Assembly (NCBI GenBank): GCA_963674685.2 | Contig: CAXXWT010000003.1 | Coordinates: 806,001 to 870,000 of the forward strand | Direction of reading: 5' to 3' | Source: G963674685 sp963674685 | GTDB lineage: Bacteria; Lernaellota; Lernaellaia; JACKCT01 | Length of the DNA stretch: 64,000 nucleotides | Shown: piece after piece, positions 49,646 to 59,963 of the stretch | Layout: every line of letters begins with the position of its first letter | How positions within the stretch are numbered: position 1 is the stretch's first letter | Notes under the pieces: model-generated | What the model saw: only the letters and a program-made list of their open reading frames with translations | Told to the model about the DNA's origin: nothing | The model's database searches: none | Translations under genes and position numbers: made by a program

Positions 49646-50002
49646 ATGTTGCGGATGAGAATCAAACTCAGTCGGTTGGCGGCGCTGCTGGCGTTGATCA
49701 GCTTTTTTCTGGTCAAAGTGCCCCATGCTGACGCATGCAAGGACAGTGCTATTATCTGCAATCAGCTAAAGCCGGCATGTTGTGAGGATATTTGCTCCGA
49801 TGATTCGAAGGATTCGAAGGAATCTGATACAAGCCCGATAGCCAATCATTGCCCTAACTGTTGCTCAATAAATGAGGTCATGGTGCAGAACGCAGCTTCC
49901 TTTGATGAGGCTCTTCTGCTCCTGGGGGCACTTGCTCCACCCCAAAAATTCGTCTTTCCTTCTTTCGTGACCACTATCGAGCGACCTCCCGAAGTCGTCT
50001 GA
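49646..50002 (+). CDS. Small secreted Cys-rich protein
   Basis: A protein of 118 residues. A signal peptide (LAALLALISFFLVKVPHADA) leads to a short mature part with nine Cys, several in pairs ('PACCEDIC', 'HCPNCCS'), then a hydrophilic tail. No family named. Lying 157 bases before the CzcC-like gene on the same strand, it may bind metal in the periplasm. Similar small Cys-rich proteins precede some efflux operons, which is a general analogy rather than a match. Confidence 0.65.
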   Translation: MLRMRIKLSRLAALLALISFFLVKVPHADACKDSAIICNQLKPACCEDICSDDSKDSKESDTSPIANHCPNCCSINEVMVQNAASFDEALLLLGALAPPQKFVFPSFVTTIERPPEVV

Positions 50003-50159
50003 AACCAACCAACTTTTTTTTGGATGAGGCGGTTCTCGGATCACGCCGACCGCTGCGTGCGTGCGCCCAGTCTCTAATGTCCGCTTCATCCATGGAAATC
50101 CCCGAGTGAAATCGCATTGATTCGATCGGTAATCATTGTGGATGGAGAAAGGAACGCAT

Positions 50160-51407
50160 ATGGATGAGCAAAATAAAAAGTACCCTCTTCTGGCAGTTAT
50201 TATTCTGGCGGTTTGCCTGATTCCGATTCCAGGATTCGGCCAGGAGCAGAAGGTTGTCCAATGGGCGGATATCGAAGTTCTTTTGGACCAGCATCCCACA
50301 TTGCTGGCAACCCAAAGCGAAGTCGACGCCGCAAAGGCCAGTATAAGGCTAAGCAGGCAATACCCGAACCCGGAGGTGACCGCAAGTTACGGACGCGGCG
50401 AATCCTTGGAAGGCGATGATTCGGCGGTCATTTGGGGCGTCGAGGTGGAAATCCCCTTTGACAAACCGGGGACCTTCATAAACGAATCCCGAGCCGCCAA
50501 GGCCAACTGGAAAGCCGCTGAGAGCGAGGCCGTCATGGAAAGGCGGGAAGTCGTCCGTCAGATCAAAGCGCTTTTTTTCCAGACAGTGATCGGCTGGGAA
50601 CGGGTCGATTCACTCCATCGATCCCGCGAACAGATGAAGCAATTGGTGGAGACTGCCCGGTTGAGAGTCACGCACGGTGAAGCGCCCCCAACCGAGTTGA
50701 CACGACTTGAAATTGAATTTGAGAAAGTGGACATGGATTTCCTCGCAGCTAGACAGAATCTAAATGTGGTTCAAAAAAGCCTCGACATTTGGTTGGGGGG
50801 AAAATTGCCTGACGTTTACCGAGTACAGGCCGACTGGACCAACCTCCCCTCATTGCCCAGCCTTGAGACCTCCATGAATTCCATCGAGGCAGAGCATCCC
50901 GAGCTTAACGCTGCCCAACAACGAATCGTGGCTGCGGATTCCCTTTTGCGTGCTGAGCGCAATCGACTTTTTCCCGAGATCAAAATCGGTGGGTTTTACG
51001 ATGAGGAACTTGATGCAAGGAACTTTGGCGGCATGGTCGCGATTGAAGTGCCTCTATGGAATTGGAACATCGGCGGAATGAAAAAAGCCAGAGCAGAGCG
51101 TTCAGCGGCAAAATATAGAAAAGTTTATTTACAGAGAGAACTGATCGACTCGGTTCAGCAAGCGCACACTCAAGCAAGTCAGTTTATAGAGAGGGCCCAC
51201 CGATACAGGGACTCAATTTTGCCTAAAGCTAAGGAAACAGCCAAAGCTCATGAACGCTTGTACAAGATCGGCGAGACGAGCGTAATGGACCTTCTCGATG
51301 CGAGAAGAAGCCTCATCGAAACCGAAACGGAAATGCAGGATGCCTTTCTTGAAGGCTGGTTGGCTTACCTCGACCTAATTGATCTTATGGGAGATTACAA
51401 TGCTTAA
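50160..51407 (+). CDS. czcC: TolC-family outer-membrane efflux protein, CzcC-like
   Basis: A protein of 415 residues. The start at 50160 has AAAGGA seven bases upstream; the signal peptide runs to about 'IPGFGQEQ'. Long amphipathic helices typical of the TolC tunnel appear twice: 'LLATQSEVDAAKASIRLSRQ' with 'NPEVTASYG', and 'LNAAQQRIVAADSLLRAERN' with 'FPEIKIGGFYDE'. It is intact and forms the outer-membrane channel of an RND metal pump. Its last eight bases overlap the start of the adaptor gene. Symbol given by context and family; the metal is not deducible. Confidence 0.85.
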   Translation: MDEQNKKYPLLAVIILAVCLIPIPGFGQEQKVVQWADIEVLLDQHPTLLATQSEVDAAKASIRLSRQYPNPEVTASYGRGESLEGDDSAVIWGVEVEIPFDKPGTFINESRAAKANWKAAESEAVMERREVVRQIKALFFQTVIGWERVDSLHRSREQMKQLVETARLRVTHGEAPPTELTRLEIEFEKVDMDFLAARQNLNVVQKSLDIWLGGKLPDVYRVQADWTNLPSLPSLETSMNSIEAEHPELNAAQQRIVAADSLLRAERNRLFPEIKIGGFYDEELDARNFGGMVAIEVPLWNWNIGGMKKARAERSAAKYRKVYLQRELIDSVQQAHTQASQFIERAHRYRDSILPKAKETAKAHERLYKIGETSVMDLLDARRSLIETETEMQDAFLEGWLAYLDLIDLMGDYNA

Positions 51408-52852
51408 CAAGAACGCCTTATTGCAGATGTTCTTACTTGTCGCTTTTTTTGCAATAACCGTCTGGATGATCGGGTGCGATAACGAGTCACACGGATCGAA
51501 AGAACTTGCTCATTCCGAGAATCCAGCGCAAGACGAACAGGAAAGCCAAGATAGCCACGACAATTGCGCGCATGCCGCAGAAAAAGATGATCACGACGAT
51601 CACGATACGGAGATTGAAGGCCGTGATGAACATGGTGAAGATAGCCACGCGGGCCACGGTCACGGCGAAGGCTCGGACCTCGACAAACCCATCGAGGAAC
51701 TTTTCGCCGCCGACTGCGAACACAAACTCAAAACCCACAAATGCGATGAATGCCGTTATGAGGTTGGCGTTGTAAAAGTACCGTCGGAACTGATCGACCG
51801 TGGCTTGATTTCCGTCACGAACGTTTCCCGCCGAGACTTTGATTCCGAAATAGGGCTCACCGGAGAAATCCAATTCGACAAGCAGAAAATCGCCCGCCTC
51901 GGTCCGAGCGTGGCAGGGACCTGTTCGAAACGTCAAAGTGGACATTGGAGACAAAGTCAAAGCCGGGCCAAACCCTGGCTATTTTAGAAAGCGTCGAATT
52001 GGCAGAGGCGCAGGCCGCTTATCTGGGAGCACTTGCCCAACAGAACCTGGCCAAGAAATCTTACGACCGCCAGAAAGCGCTGCGCGAACAGAACATCAAC
52101 AGCGAGAAGGATTACCTCGAAGCTCAACAGCAGTTCGAGACAGCCAAAATACGGTCGAACTCGGCAAAACAGAAACTGCTTCGGATGGGCATTTCAAGCG
52201 GAGCCGTCTCTTCTTTGGCGCAAAAAGGGCACTCCTCCGCCACCGGTTGGCTTCCCATTTCGGCTCCCTTTGACGGAGAGGTATTGGAGATTCATGCAGT
52301 GCGCGGCGAACGGATTGAACCCGGAGCCGAGACGATTCTTTTCGGGGATATTTCCTCCCTCTGGGTCTGGATCGATCTTTATGAATCTCAATTGGCTGAC
52401 GTAACAACGGCGATGTCTGATGAGGGGCTGCCGGTGACGATATCGGTACGGGCATGGCCGGACGAGCAGTTCTCCGGGCGGGTGGACTACATCGGCAAAA
52501 TGATGAACGAAGCCACCCGAACCATAAATGCCCGAGTCGTTCTGGACAACCCGCAAGGCAAGCTCAAACCCGGCATGTTCGCGAAGGTTGGTTTTAGGGA
52601 ATGAACTCATCCGACGGCAGATTCGCAGCCCCAGCGAAATCCGTGGTTTCAGACGAAGACCGTGAATTCGTTTTTGTTCGACATGAGGGTGACTTTTTTG
52701 TCCGACGCCCGGTGACCAAGGGGCAGCAAGTGGACGGGTATGTAGAGATTCTTGACGGCGTGGAGGAGGGGCAAACTGTCGTTGTCGCCGGGACCTTCTT
52801 GCTCAAATCCGATGTATTGCGCTCGAAAATGGGCGCGGGCTGCGCCCATTAG
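51400..52852 (+). pseudogene. czcB: CzcB-like RND periplasmic adaptor with three apparent frameshifts
   Basis: GGGAG precedes the ATG at 51400. The signal ends 'VWMIGCDN', a lipobox, followed by a His/Asp-rich metal-binding stretch ('DDHDDHDTEIEGRDEHGED', 'HAGHGHGEG'). The HlyD-type core is split over three frames. One extra base lies near 51915-51920 (restoring 'VRNVKVDIGDKVKAG'), one extra near 51963 (restoring 'QTLAILESVELAEAQ'), and one missing near 52596, joining 'KPGMFAKVGFRE' to 'NSSDGRFAAPAKSVV'. Repaired, it would be a normal adaptor of about 480 residues. As read, it makes only a 200-residue fragment. Confidence 0.85.
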
Positions 52853-52861
52853 GAGAACCCA

Positions 52862-55800
52862 ATGTCGAAAGTAACAGATATTATCCTTCAGCACCGGTCG
52901 CTGGTGCTGGTCTTGGCATCCGTGATCGTACTTCTGGGAATCGTCTCATGGACGCGACTGCCGATCGACGCGTTCCCTGACGCAAGCAATCAGCAGGTAA
53001 TGATCCTGACCGAAGCAGAGGGCTTGGGACCGCTGGATATTGAACAGCAGGTCACGTTTCCCATTGAGACAGTCATGGGCGGGCTCCCGCACGTAAAGAT
53101 GGTGCGGTCCATGTCCAAAACGGCCCTTTCCCAGGTCGTTGTGATCTTCGAGGACCGTGTCGACACCTACTTCGCACAGGCAGCTTGTTTTCGAGCGTCT
53201 TCAGCTTGCAAAGGAGCAGCTTCCACCAGGGATTGAACCGGAAATGGGTCCGATCAGCACTGGATTGGGCGAAGTCTACCAGTACACTTTGGAAAGTGAT
53301 CAACACAGCCTGACGGAGCTGCGTACATTTCAGGACTGGATGGTCGCACCGCGTCTTCGCACGATCCCCGGCGTCAACGAGGTCAACAGCTTCGGAGGAT
53401 TAGTGCGGCAAGTGCATGTGCTGGTGGAACCGGACAGACTGCTGAAATACAAGCTTACCCTGGGTGATATCGTCGAAGCTCTGGCGTCCAATAACGCCAA
53501 TGCCGGTGGGAACTTCATCATCAAGGACTGGGAGCAGGAAAACATCCGAAGCATCGGACTGTTCGGCTCTGAGAAGGACATCGCGGACGTTGTGCTTCAA
53601 GCCGAGGATGGAACTCCCATCTATCTTGCCGACGTGGCGGAAATCACTGAAGGGCACATGACGCGGTTGGGTGCGGTTTCCCGTGACGGCAAGGGCGAGG
53701 TAGTGGCGGGCATGGTAATCATGCTCAAGGACGAAAACAGCAAGGAGGTTGTCCAGCGGGGTCATGGCGGCCATTCCATCCATCGAGCGCGCTTTGCCAC
53801 AGGGGCGTAACGATTAACACTTTTTACGACCGAATCGAGCTGGTGAAAGCCGTCATCGGAACAGTCATCGGGGCTCTGATGCAGGGCGGCCTGTTCGTGG
53901 TTATTGTCCTTTTTTTGCTCATTGGAAACCTGCGTTCGGCCCTAGTCGCCGCGCTTAGTCTTCCTATGACCGCATTAATTGCTTTCATTTTCATGGACGG
54001 AGTGCAAGCAACCGCGAACCTGATGAGCCTAGGAGGTTTGGCCATTGCCATCGGAATGGTGGTGGACGGATCGATCGTTGTCACCGAAAACATAACTCGC
54101 CATTGGCAAAATCGGGAGGACGGAGACCGGCTGTCTGTGGTCATGAATGCGGTACGTGAAGTCGCACGCCCAATCGTCTTTTCCATCATGATCATCGTGA
54201 TTGTGTTCGTGCCGCTTTTCGCGTTGGAAGGGATGGAGGGCAAGATGTTCAAGCCCCTTGCCCTGACCATGATTTTCGCGATGATCGGCTCACTCATCGT
54301 GGCACTGACCGTGGTGCCGGTTATCTTGTCCTTTGTCCTGAAAGCAGGTCAAAAAGGCGGCGAATACGGCCACTTCGTCCGTTTACGCCAGCGGTACGTC
54401 GCGTCCTTGAAAAAAGTGCTTGATAAGAGGAAGATCACTTTGGGCGTTTCCGGCGTATTGTTGCTTGCCGCTTTTGCGTCGATTCCCTTTTTGGGTATGG
54501 AGTTTCTCCCTCAGTTGGACGAGGGGGCCGTCGCGATCAACGTCGTTCGCTTGCCCAACGCTTCATTGAACGGCTCGGTCCTTACTTCGGACTTTATGGA
54601 GGAGGAGCTGTTGACCTTTCCGGAGGTGAAGACTGTCGTATCCAAAACAGGGCGTGCCGAGATATCCGAAGACCCGATGGGACCGGAGCAAACCGATCTA
54701 TTGATCATGCTGCACCCGGAGCCGGAGTGGGACACAGGCCGTGACAAAGAAGAACTGGTTGCGGCCATGCAGGAGCGGCTGGGGCGCATCCCGGGCGTCC
54801 GGCTCGCGTTCAGCCAGCCGATTGCCCTGCGTGTCAACGAACTGATCTCAGGCGTGAAGAGCGACCTGGCCGTGAAGGTCTTCGGGTATGACATCGACGT
54901 TCTCAAGGAGACAGCGGACCAGGTCGCAACGATTCTCCGATCTGTAAAAGGTGCGGAAGATATCAGCGTCGAGCAGGTAGCCGGGTTCAGCCAACTGGAG
55001 ATCATTCCCGATCGTCGGGAGATGGCGCGGCATAAGTTGAACATCGAAGACCTCAACGAAATCGTCGAGACGGCCATTGGAGGGAAGGTCGCCACAGAAC
55101 TGGTCGAAAAGCAAATGCGGTTCGGTGTGCTCGTCAGGTTGCCGGAGAACCGGCGAAACAGCATTGAGGCGGTAAATGCGCTTCTCATTCCGACCCCGAC
55201 CGATGCAAAGATTCCTCTTGGTCACATCGCTGAAATCAAGCGTATCGAAGGTCCGGCCCAGATCAGTCGCGAAAACAACATGCGGCGGGTTGTCGTGGAA
55301 GCCAACATACGTGGTCGCGACCTTGGCGGATTCGTGTCCGAAGCCCAGGAAAAATTGACGGGACTGGCAGGCTCACTGCCTTCCGGTTACTGGATCGAAT
55401 ACGGCGGGACCTTTGAAAACCAGGAACGAGCCATGAAGCGATTATCCGTTGTGGTGCCGATATCGATCATGTTGATCTTTCTGATGCTCGTATCCGCGCT
55501 GGGTTCGTTGAAATCCGCCGGGCTCGTTCTGGTGAATCTTCCCTTTGCCTTGGTCGGTGGGCTTTTGTCCATGCTCTTATTGGGCATCACGGTTAACGTG
55601 CCTTCCACAGTGGGCTTTATCGCCTTGTTCGGATTGGCGGTTCAAAACGGTACGGTTCTTCTTACATTCGTGGAGCAGCTTCGGGAAAAGGGGCGAAGCG
55701 TACGTGAGGCAGTGGTGGAAGCGGCAGGTTTGAGATTTCGCGCTCTGTTGATGACCGCAGCAACGACGGTGCTTGGCTTGTTCCCTATGATTTACGCAAC

Positions 55801-55939
55801 CGGGCCGGGAGCCGAGATTCAACGCCCTTTAGCGGTGGTAGTGATAGGCGGGATGTTCTCCGCGACGCTGTTGACATTATTTGTACTTCCTACTTTGTAC
55901 GTATGGATGCATGAAAAGGGGAAAGCAGAAACTTTATGA
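52862..55939 (+). pseudogene. czcA: CzcA-like heavy-metal RND pump with three apparent frameshifts
   Basis: AGGAG precedes the ATG at 52862. The gene encodes about 1020 residues in pieces: 52862 to about 53172, to about 53757, a short third piece, then 53806-55939. Each break is one extra base, at 'GCACAGG', 'GCGGGGTC' and 'AGGGGCGT'. The long last piece is intact, with 'GGLAIAIGMVVDGSIVVTEN' (the transmembrane-4 segment of metal RND pumps), 'LPQLDEGAVAINVVRLP' and 'VPSTVGFIALFGLAVQNG'. It belongs to the HME-RND group exporting divalent or monovalent metals. It is inactive as read unless the breaks are sequencing errors. Confidence 0.88.
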
Positions 55940-55960
55940 AATCATATGGAAAATTGAGTA

Positions 55961-57616
55961 TTATTTCCATATAGCCATAAGTTGTCGCCTCACATACCCC
56001 TCATCTACCCCGACGGCCTGGGCGAGTTCGCTGAGATTCTGAAATTGTCCAGACTCCATCGCCTCCATCCAGGCGTGGGCCTTGGCGATGGCGACGGCGC
56101 GGGGATCGGGGGGCGGGCTGTCTGGAAACACCGGGCTCGTGCCATCCGGCAGGATGATCTGCTTGCGGCCCCCGTACTGGCGGGTGGAGAAGTCGATGGA
56201 AAGAGTCAGCGGCTCACCGGGCTCAATATCCGGCGATCCACATACTTCACCGGCCAGGGCCGCAATACCCCGGTCGTGAAAAACCAGGTCCAGGTGGTCG
56301 TCCCAGACGACGGCCTCGCGCACCAGCAAGCCCACGATCCTGGCCTGCTCCCCGGGATATAGCTCGTCCCACAGGGCCTCGAAGTCACGGAGGCGGTCGA
56401 TGATTTCGGAGTCGGTGGTGGCGGTGGTGGATTCGCTGGACGAATCTGGATCGCCCGCATCTCGAACCACCCAGCACACCCGCCCCACGATTTCCGGCGC
56501 CTGAAGCACACGCCGGACCTGACTCACGACCAGCGCCTCAATGTCTCCGGCGGGCAGCGTTCGCACGGGGCATTCGTCATAGCCCGATTTCCGCGCCCGG
56601 AGGCACAGATAATACCGATACGTCTTCCCGTTCTTCCTGGCGAAGGTCGGTCCCATCGATCCACCGCAGTGCCCGCACTTGAGAATGCCCTTGAGCAGCG
56701 CGGGCGTCTTGGCGCGAGCGTTGTTTCCACGCACGCGGCAGTTCTGTTCGAGGATGGCCTGGACTTGGTCGAACAAAGCGCGCGGGACGATGGCTTCGTG
56801 CTCGCCCGGATAGTGCTGGTCGTGATGGGCGATCTCGCCCACGTATAGCCGGTTGTTGAACATCCGGTAGAGGTGCATCTTGTTCCAGGCGACGCCCGCA
56901 TGGGTCGTGCCTTTGGCCGTGACCCATTCCTTCGTCCGATGCCCCTGTTGGTTCAGTTCCTTGGCCAGCAAGGTCGCCGAGCCGATCTGCGTGAACCGTT
57001 TGAAAATGTGATGAACGAGCCGGGCTTCCCCCTCATTTATCACTAGCTTCTTCGCGGCACGGTCCACATCGTAACCCAGCACCGGCATACCGCCGCAGTA
57101 TTTGCCCTTGCGCTTGGAGGCGGCGATCTTGTCGTGGATGCGCTCGCCGATGATTTCTCTTTCGAATTGCGCAAACGATAGAAGGATGTTCAATGTTAAT
57201 CGGCCCATCGATGTCGTCGTGTTGAACTGCTGCGTCACGGATACGAACGTCACGCCCTGGCGTTCGAAGGTCTCAACGATCTTCGTGAAGTCGAGAAGCG
57301 AACGGCTCAGGCGGTCCACCTTATAAACGATCACGCAATCGACGTGGCGGTCCTCGATGTTTTCCAGGAGGCGCTTCAGTGCCGGGCGATCCATCGTGCC
57401 GCCGGAGAAACCGCCGTCGTCGTAATGGTCGGGCAACACGACCCAGCCTTCGCTTTTCTGACTGGCGATGTACGCCTCGGCCGCTTCGCGTTGCGCGTCG
57501 AGCGAATTGAATTCCTGGTCCAGTCCCTCGTCAGTACTTTTTCGGGTGTAGATCGCGCATCGGACCTTTGGTTGAAGTCCGTTGCCGTTTTTAGCTGTGC
57601 TGTTTCCGTTCTTCAT
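55961..57616 (-). CDS. Large serine recombinase
   Basis: A protein of 551 residues. The resolvase-type catalytic domain has Ser27 in 'AIYTRKSTDEGLDQEFNSL', 'YDDGGFSGGTMDRPALKRLL' and 'VYKVDRLSRSLLDF'. A recombinase domain follows, then a zinc ribbon of the type 'LKCGHCGGSMGPTF' with partner Cys 'YYLCLRARKSGYDECPV', and a C-terminal helix-turn-helix ('NLSELAQAVGVDEGYVRRQL'). It is the last gene of a three-gene cassette with ATGA overlaps. It starts 22 bases after the czcA stop on the opposite strand. No attachment sites were found. Confidence 0.92.
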   Translation of the reverse strand: MKNGNSTAKNGNGLQPKVRCAIYTRKSTDEGLDQEFNSLDAQREAAEAYIASQKSEGWVVLPDHYDDGGFSGGTMDRPALKRLLENIEDRHVDCVIVYKVDRLSRSLLDFTKIVETFERQGVTFVSVTQQFNTTTSMGRLTLNILLSFAQFEREIIGERIHDKIAASKRKGKYCGGMPVLGYDVDRAAKKLVINEGEARLVHHIFKRFTQIGSATLLAKELNQQGHRTKEWVTAKGTTHAGVAWNKMHLYRMFNNRLYVGEIAHHDQHYPGEHEAIVPRALFDQVQAILEQNCRVRGNNARAKTPALLKGILKCGHCGGSMGPTFARKNGKTYRYYLCLRARKSGYDECPVRTLPAGDIEALVVSQVRRVLQAPEIVGRVCWVVRDAGDPDSSSESTTATTDSEIIDRLRDFEALWDELYPGEQARIVGLLVREAVVWDDHLDLVFHDRGIAALAGEVCGSPDIEPGEPLTLSIDFSTRQYGGRKQIILPDGTSPVFPDSPPPDPRAVAIAKAHAWMEAMESGQFQNLSELAQAVGVDEGYVRRQLMAIWK

Positions 57617-58074
57617 TTACGACGGTTCCCATTGCTGCTGCGCAATCCGAAAAACGCGGGGCCGTTCCAGTGGGTACCGGTAATGACCTTTGTAATCGCG
57701 GTCAGCGAACGGTAGGTCTTTCCATGGAACTCGAAACCATCGCGGACCACGGTGACCTCGTAGCGGCCGTCGTTCCATTCGCGGATCAGGCGAGTGCCGA
57801 TTACAGGTACCCCCTGGCGTTTCGACGCTGGGCGCGGTAGCGCGGCCATCTCGTCAAGGTTGTGCTGCGCAGTGATATCCTTTATGCGTTCGTTCGACTG
57901 GTTCGAAAGACCGCCGTGTTGAATCTCCTGGAGCCGGTGAATCAACCGACGCTCCATGAAGGACCGGCTGTAGGCGGGCGACTCCGTTCCGAACAGTGCC
58001 GTCCATTTCTCACGCAGACCTTCCAGCGGCAGCTTCTTGATCTGCGCGATCTGCTTCAAAATCGAATCCGTCAT
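57613..58074 (-). CDS. DUF2924 family protein
   Basis: A protein of 153 residues. The start at 58074 has AGGAG upstream and forms an ATGA overlap with the gene before it; its own stop overlaps the recombinase start in the same way. 'LREKWTALFGTESPAYSRSF', 'ERRLIHRLQEIQHGG', 'GTRLIREWNDGRYEVTVV' and 'GKTYRSLTAITKVITGTHWN' are the DUF2924 signature. These proteins almost always accompany this type of serine recombinase in phage or island cassettes; their molecular role is unknown. Confidence 0.9.
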   Translation of the reverse strand: MTDSILKQIAQIKKLPLEGLREKWTALFGTESPAYSRSFMERRLIHRLQEIQHGGLSNQSNERIKDITAQHNLDEMAALPRPASKRQGVPVIGTRLIREWNDGRYEVTVVRDGFEFHGKTYRSLTAITKVITGTHWNGPAFFGLRSSNGNRRK

Positions 58075-58253
58075 CGTCTCTCTCCTCTCTGCTTCGGTTC
58101 GAGACGACAAGGGATCACTCCGGTCGAAACCTCAAGGCCAATCTCCACCATGGGCAGAGAAATCGGTTTTTTTCGCACATCGCGCAAATGGAGCCGCAAG
58201 ATACCCTCGGCAAGGATTTCAGCAATTTCAGCGATAACGATTTTGCTTTTCAT
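58071..58253 (-). CDS. Small protein heading the serine recombinase cassette
   Basis: A protein of 60 residues: 'IVIAEIAEILAEGILRLHLR' followed by a basic tail. Its TGA overlaps the ATG of the DUF2924 gene. No clear ribosome site precedes the ATG at 58253. Small proteins of this look commonly begin such cassettes, which supports its reality. Function unknown. Confidence 0.6.
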   Translation of the reverse strand: MKSKIVIAEIAEILAEGILRLHLRDVRKKPISLPMVEIGLEVSTGVIPCRLEPKQRGERR

Positions 58254-58478
58254 AAAACTAGAATAAGGGGCCGCAATTTAAAAAGGCAACATTGAAAGGT
58301 GGTAAAATGGTTTAAGAAACATTTCCCCGGCAGGTGTTTGAATTCCCCGGCGTTGGTGAGATAGGAGTACATTGTTTCGGCATCTGAACAGAACTTTCAG
58401 ACAAGCTATTTTTATCGCATTTCATTGTTGAAAAATTAAGCCAACATACCACTCAGCGGGAAAAATGGGCCTCACTAT

Positions 58479-59789
58479 TCATGACCGCATAAAGTCCATT
58501 GTCTTTTCATCCCACGGCCACTTCTTGCGCCAATCGGCTGTTACAGCGTTTGCCCTCGCGATTTTTGCGTAGAGACCGCTGGAGGGTTTTGGCTTGCGTT
58601 CGAATGTTTCCGGATCGACGGCGACAAGGCCGAACTTCGGGAACCAGCCGTCCTCCCATTCGAAGTTATCCAGCAGCGACCAATAGAGATAGCCGCGTAC
58701 ATCGGCGCCTTCCAAAATGGCTTCACCGACCTGGCGCAAATGCTCGATCAGGTACGCGCACCTCCATTCATCGTCATCCGTCGCCAGGCCGTTCTCCGTG
58801 ATGTAAATGGGCAGGCCGAATTTTGATAGACGAAGGAGGTTCGCTTTCAAACCCGGCGGATATGGCGCCCACGCGGTCTGCGTCATCCGATGACCGGCGC
58901 TGGCGTTTTGCGTGCGGATCGGCCAGTTCCACTTACACCGGCTCTGATTGTAATAGTTGAGGCCCCAGAAATCCGTTGAGTCCTTCAGGCCCGGAAGGAC
59001 ACGCCCGTCGCCGAGGGGCGGCAAACGTCGACCGGTGCGGATGCCCTCCAGGATGAATGCGTTGTAAAGCCAGTCGTGCTGCGCAGCAGCCAATCGATCT
59101 AACGGATTGGCCGGATTGTAGGGCGTGTAATTAGGAAGGTTCTGTACAAGTCCGACGCGCGATCCCGGGGCTTCGCGCTTGAGGGCGCGATAGCAGATGG
59201 CATGCGCGGCGAGGATGTTGTTCATAACACGGCGAAACTCGATCAAGCTCTTCTTGCCGGGGGCGAAGTAGCCGAAGAGGAAACCCATCATTGCGAAGAT
59301 TGACGGCTCGTTGATGGTACACCAGAAAGGAACGCGGGTACCGAAACGCTGGGCAATCAATTCGCAATAGCCCTCAAAATAGCGAAGGTTTTCCGCTCGG
59401 GTGAAGCCGCCCCGTTGCGCAAACCACTGCGGCACGGTGAAATGATGCACGGTGACGAATGGCGTAAGCCCTTGGGCTTCGAGAGCGCCCAGAACTGCGC
59501 CATAGTGGGCGATGGCCTCCTCATCGATTTGCCCTTCCCGCGGTTCGATCCGAGCCCACTCAAGAGAAAACCGATGCGCGTTGTGGCCCAAAGAGCGGCA
59601 GAGAGCGAAATCCTCGGTGAAGCGGTTGTAGTGATCGCAGGCCCGGCCCGATTTTTCATTTCGCTGGATATGGCCGTGAACCTGTTCGTAGGTCCACCAG
59701 TCGGAGTGGATGTTATCGCCTTCCACCTGGTGCGCCGAGGTCGCTGCACCCCAAAGGAAACCCTTCGGAAACGTTATCGTCTCAGGCAT
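58479..59789 (-). CDS. GH1 family beta-glycosidase
   Basis: A protein of 436 residues, typical length. The start at 59789 has AGAGGAG about eight bases upstream; the upstream ATG at 59882 lacks one. 'FPKGFLWGAATSAHQVEG' is the GH1 N-terminal signature. The acid/base is Glu161 (TINEPS) and the nucleophile Glu332 (YITENGL). 'WALLDNFEW'-type end appears as 'YWSLLDNFEWEDGW'. No signal peptide, so it acts in the cytoplasm on imported beta-linked disaccharides or glycosides. It diverges from the dehydrogenase-like gene at 59964. Confidence 0.95.
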   Translation of the reverse strand: MPETITFPKGFLWGAATSAHQVEGDNIHSDWWTYEQVHGHIQRNEKSGRACDHYNRFTEDFALCRSLGHNAHRFSLEWARIEPREGQIDEEAIAHYGAVLGALEAQGLTPFVTVHHFTVPQWFAQRGGFTRAENLRYFEGYCELIAQRFGTRVPFWCTINEPSIFAMMGFLFGYFAPGKKSLIEFRRVMNNILAAHAICYRALKREAPGSRVGLVQNLPNYTPYNPANPLDRLAAAQHDWLYNAFILEGIRTGRRLPPLGDGRVLPGLKDSTDFWGLNYYNQSRCKWNWPIRTQNASAGHRMTQTAWAPYPPGLKANLLRLSKFGLPIYITENGLATDDDEWRCAYLIEHLRQVGEAILEGADVRGYLYWSLLDNFEWEDGWFPKFGLVAVDPETFERKPKPSSGLYAKIARANAVTADWRKKWPWDEKTMDFMRS

Positions 59790-59963
59790 TGGTATCGCTC
59801 CTCTACCGTTTTTACCATGACTCTGGGTTCGCAGCCCATCCACTGAAAATACCGCAAAATGGCACACTATGTCGATTGTCATGCCATGCCATTTGTTTTA
59901 TAATCGTTCCTGTGAAATGGCAACGGCAGTTTTTTCCGAAAGGACAGCAGGATAGGGCGTTTT

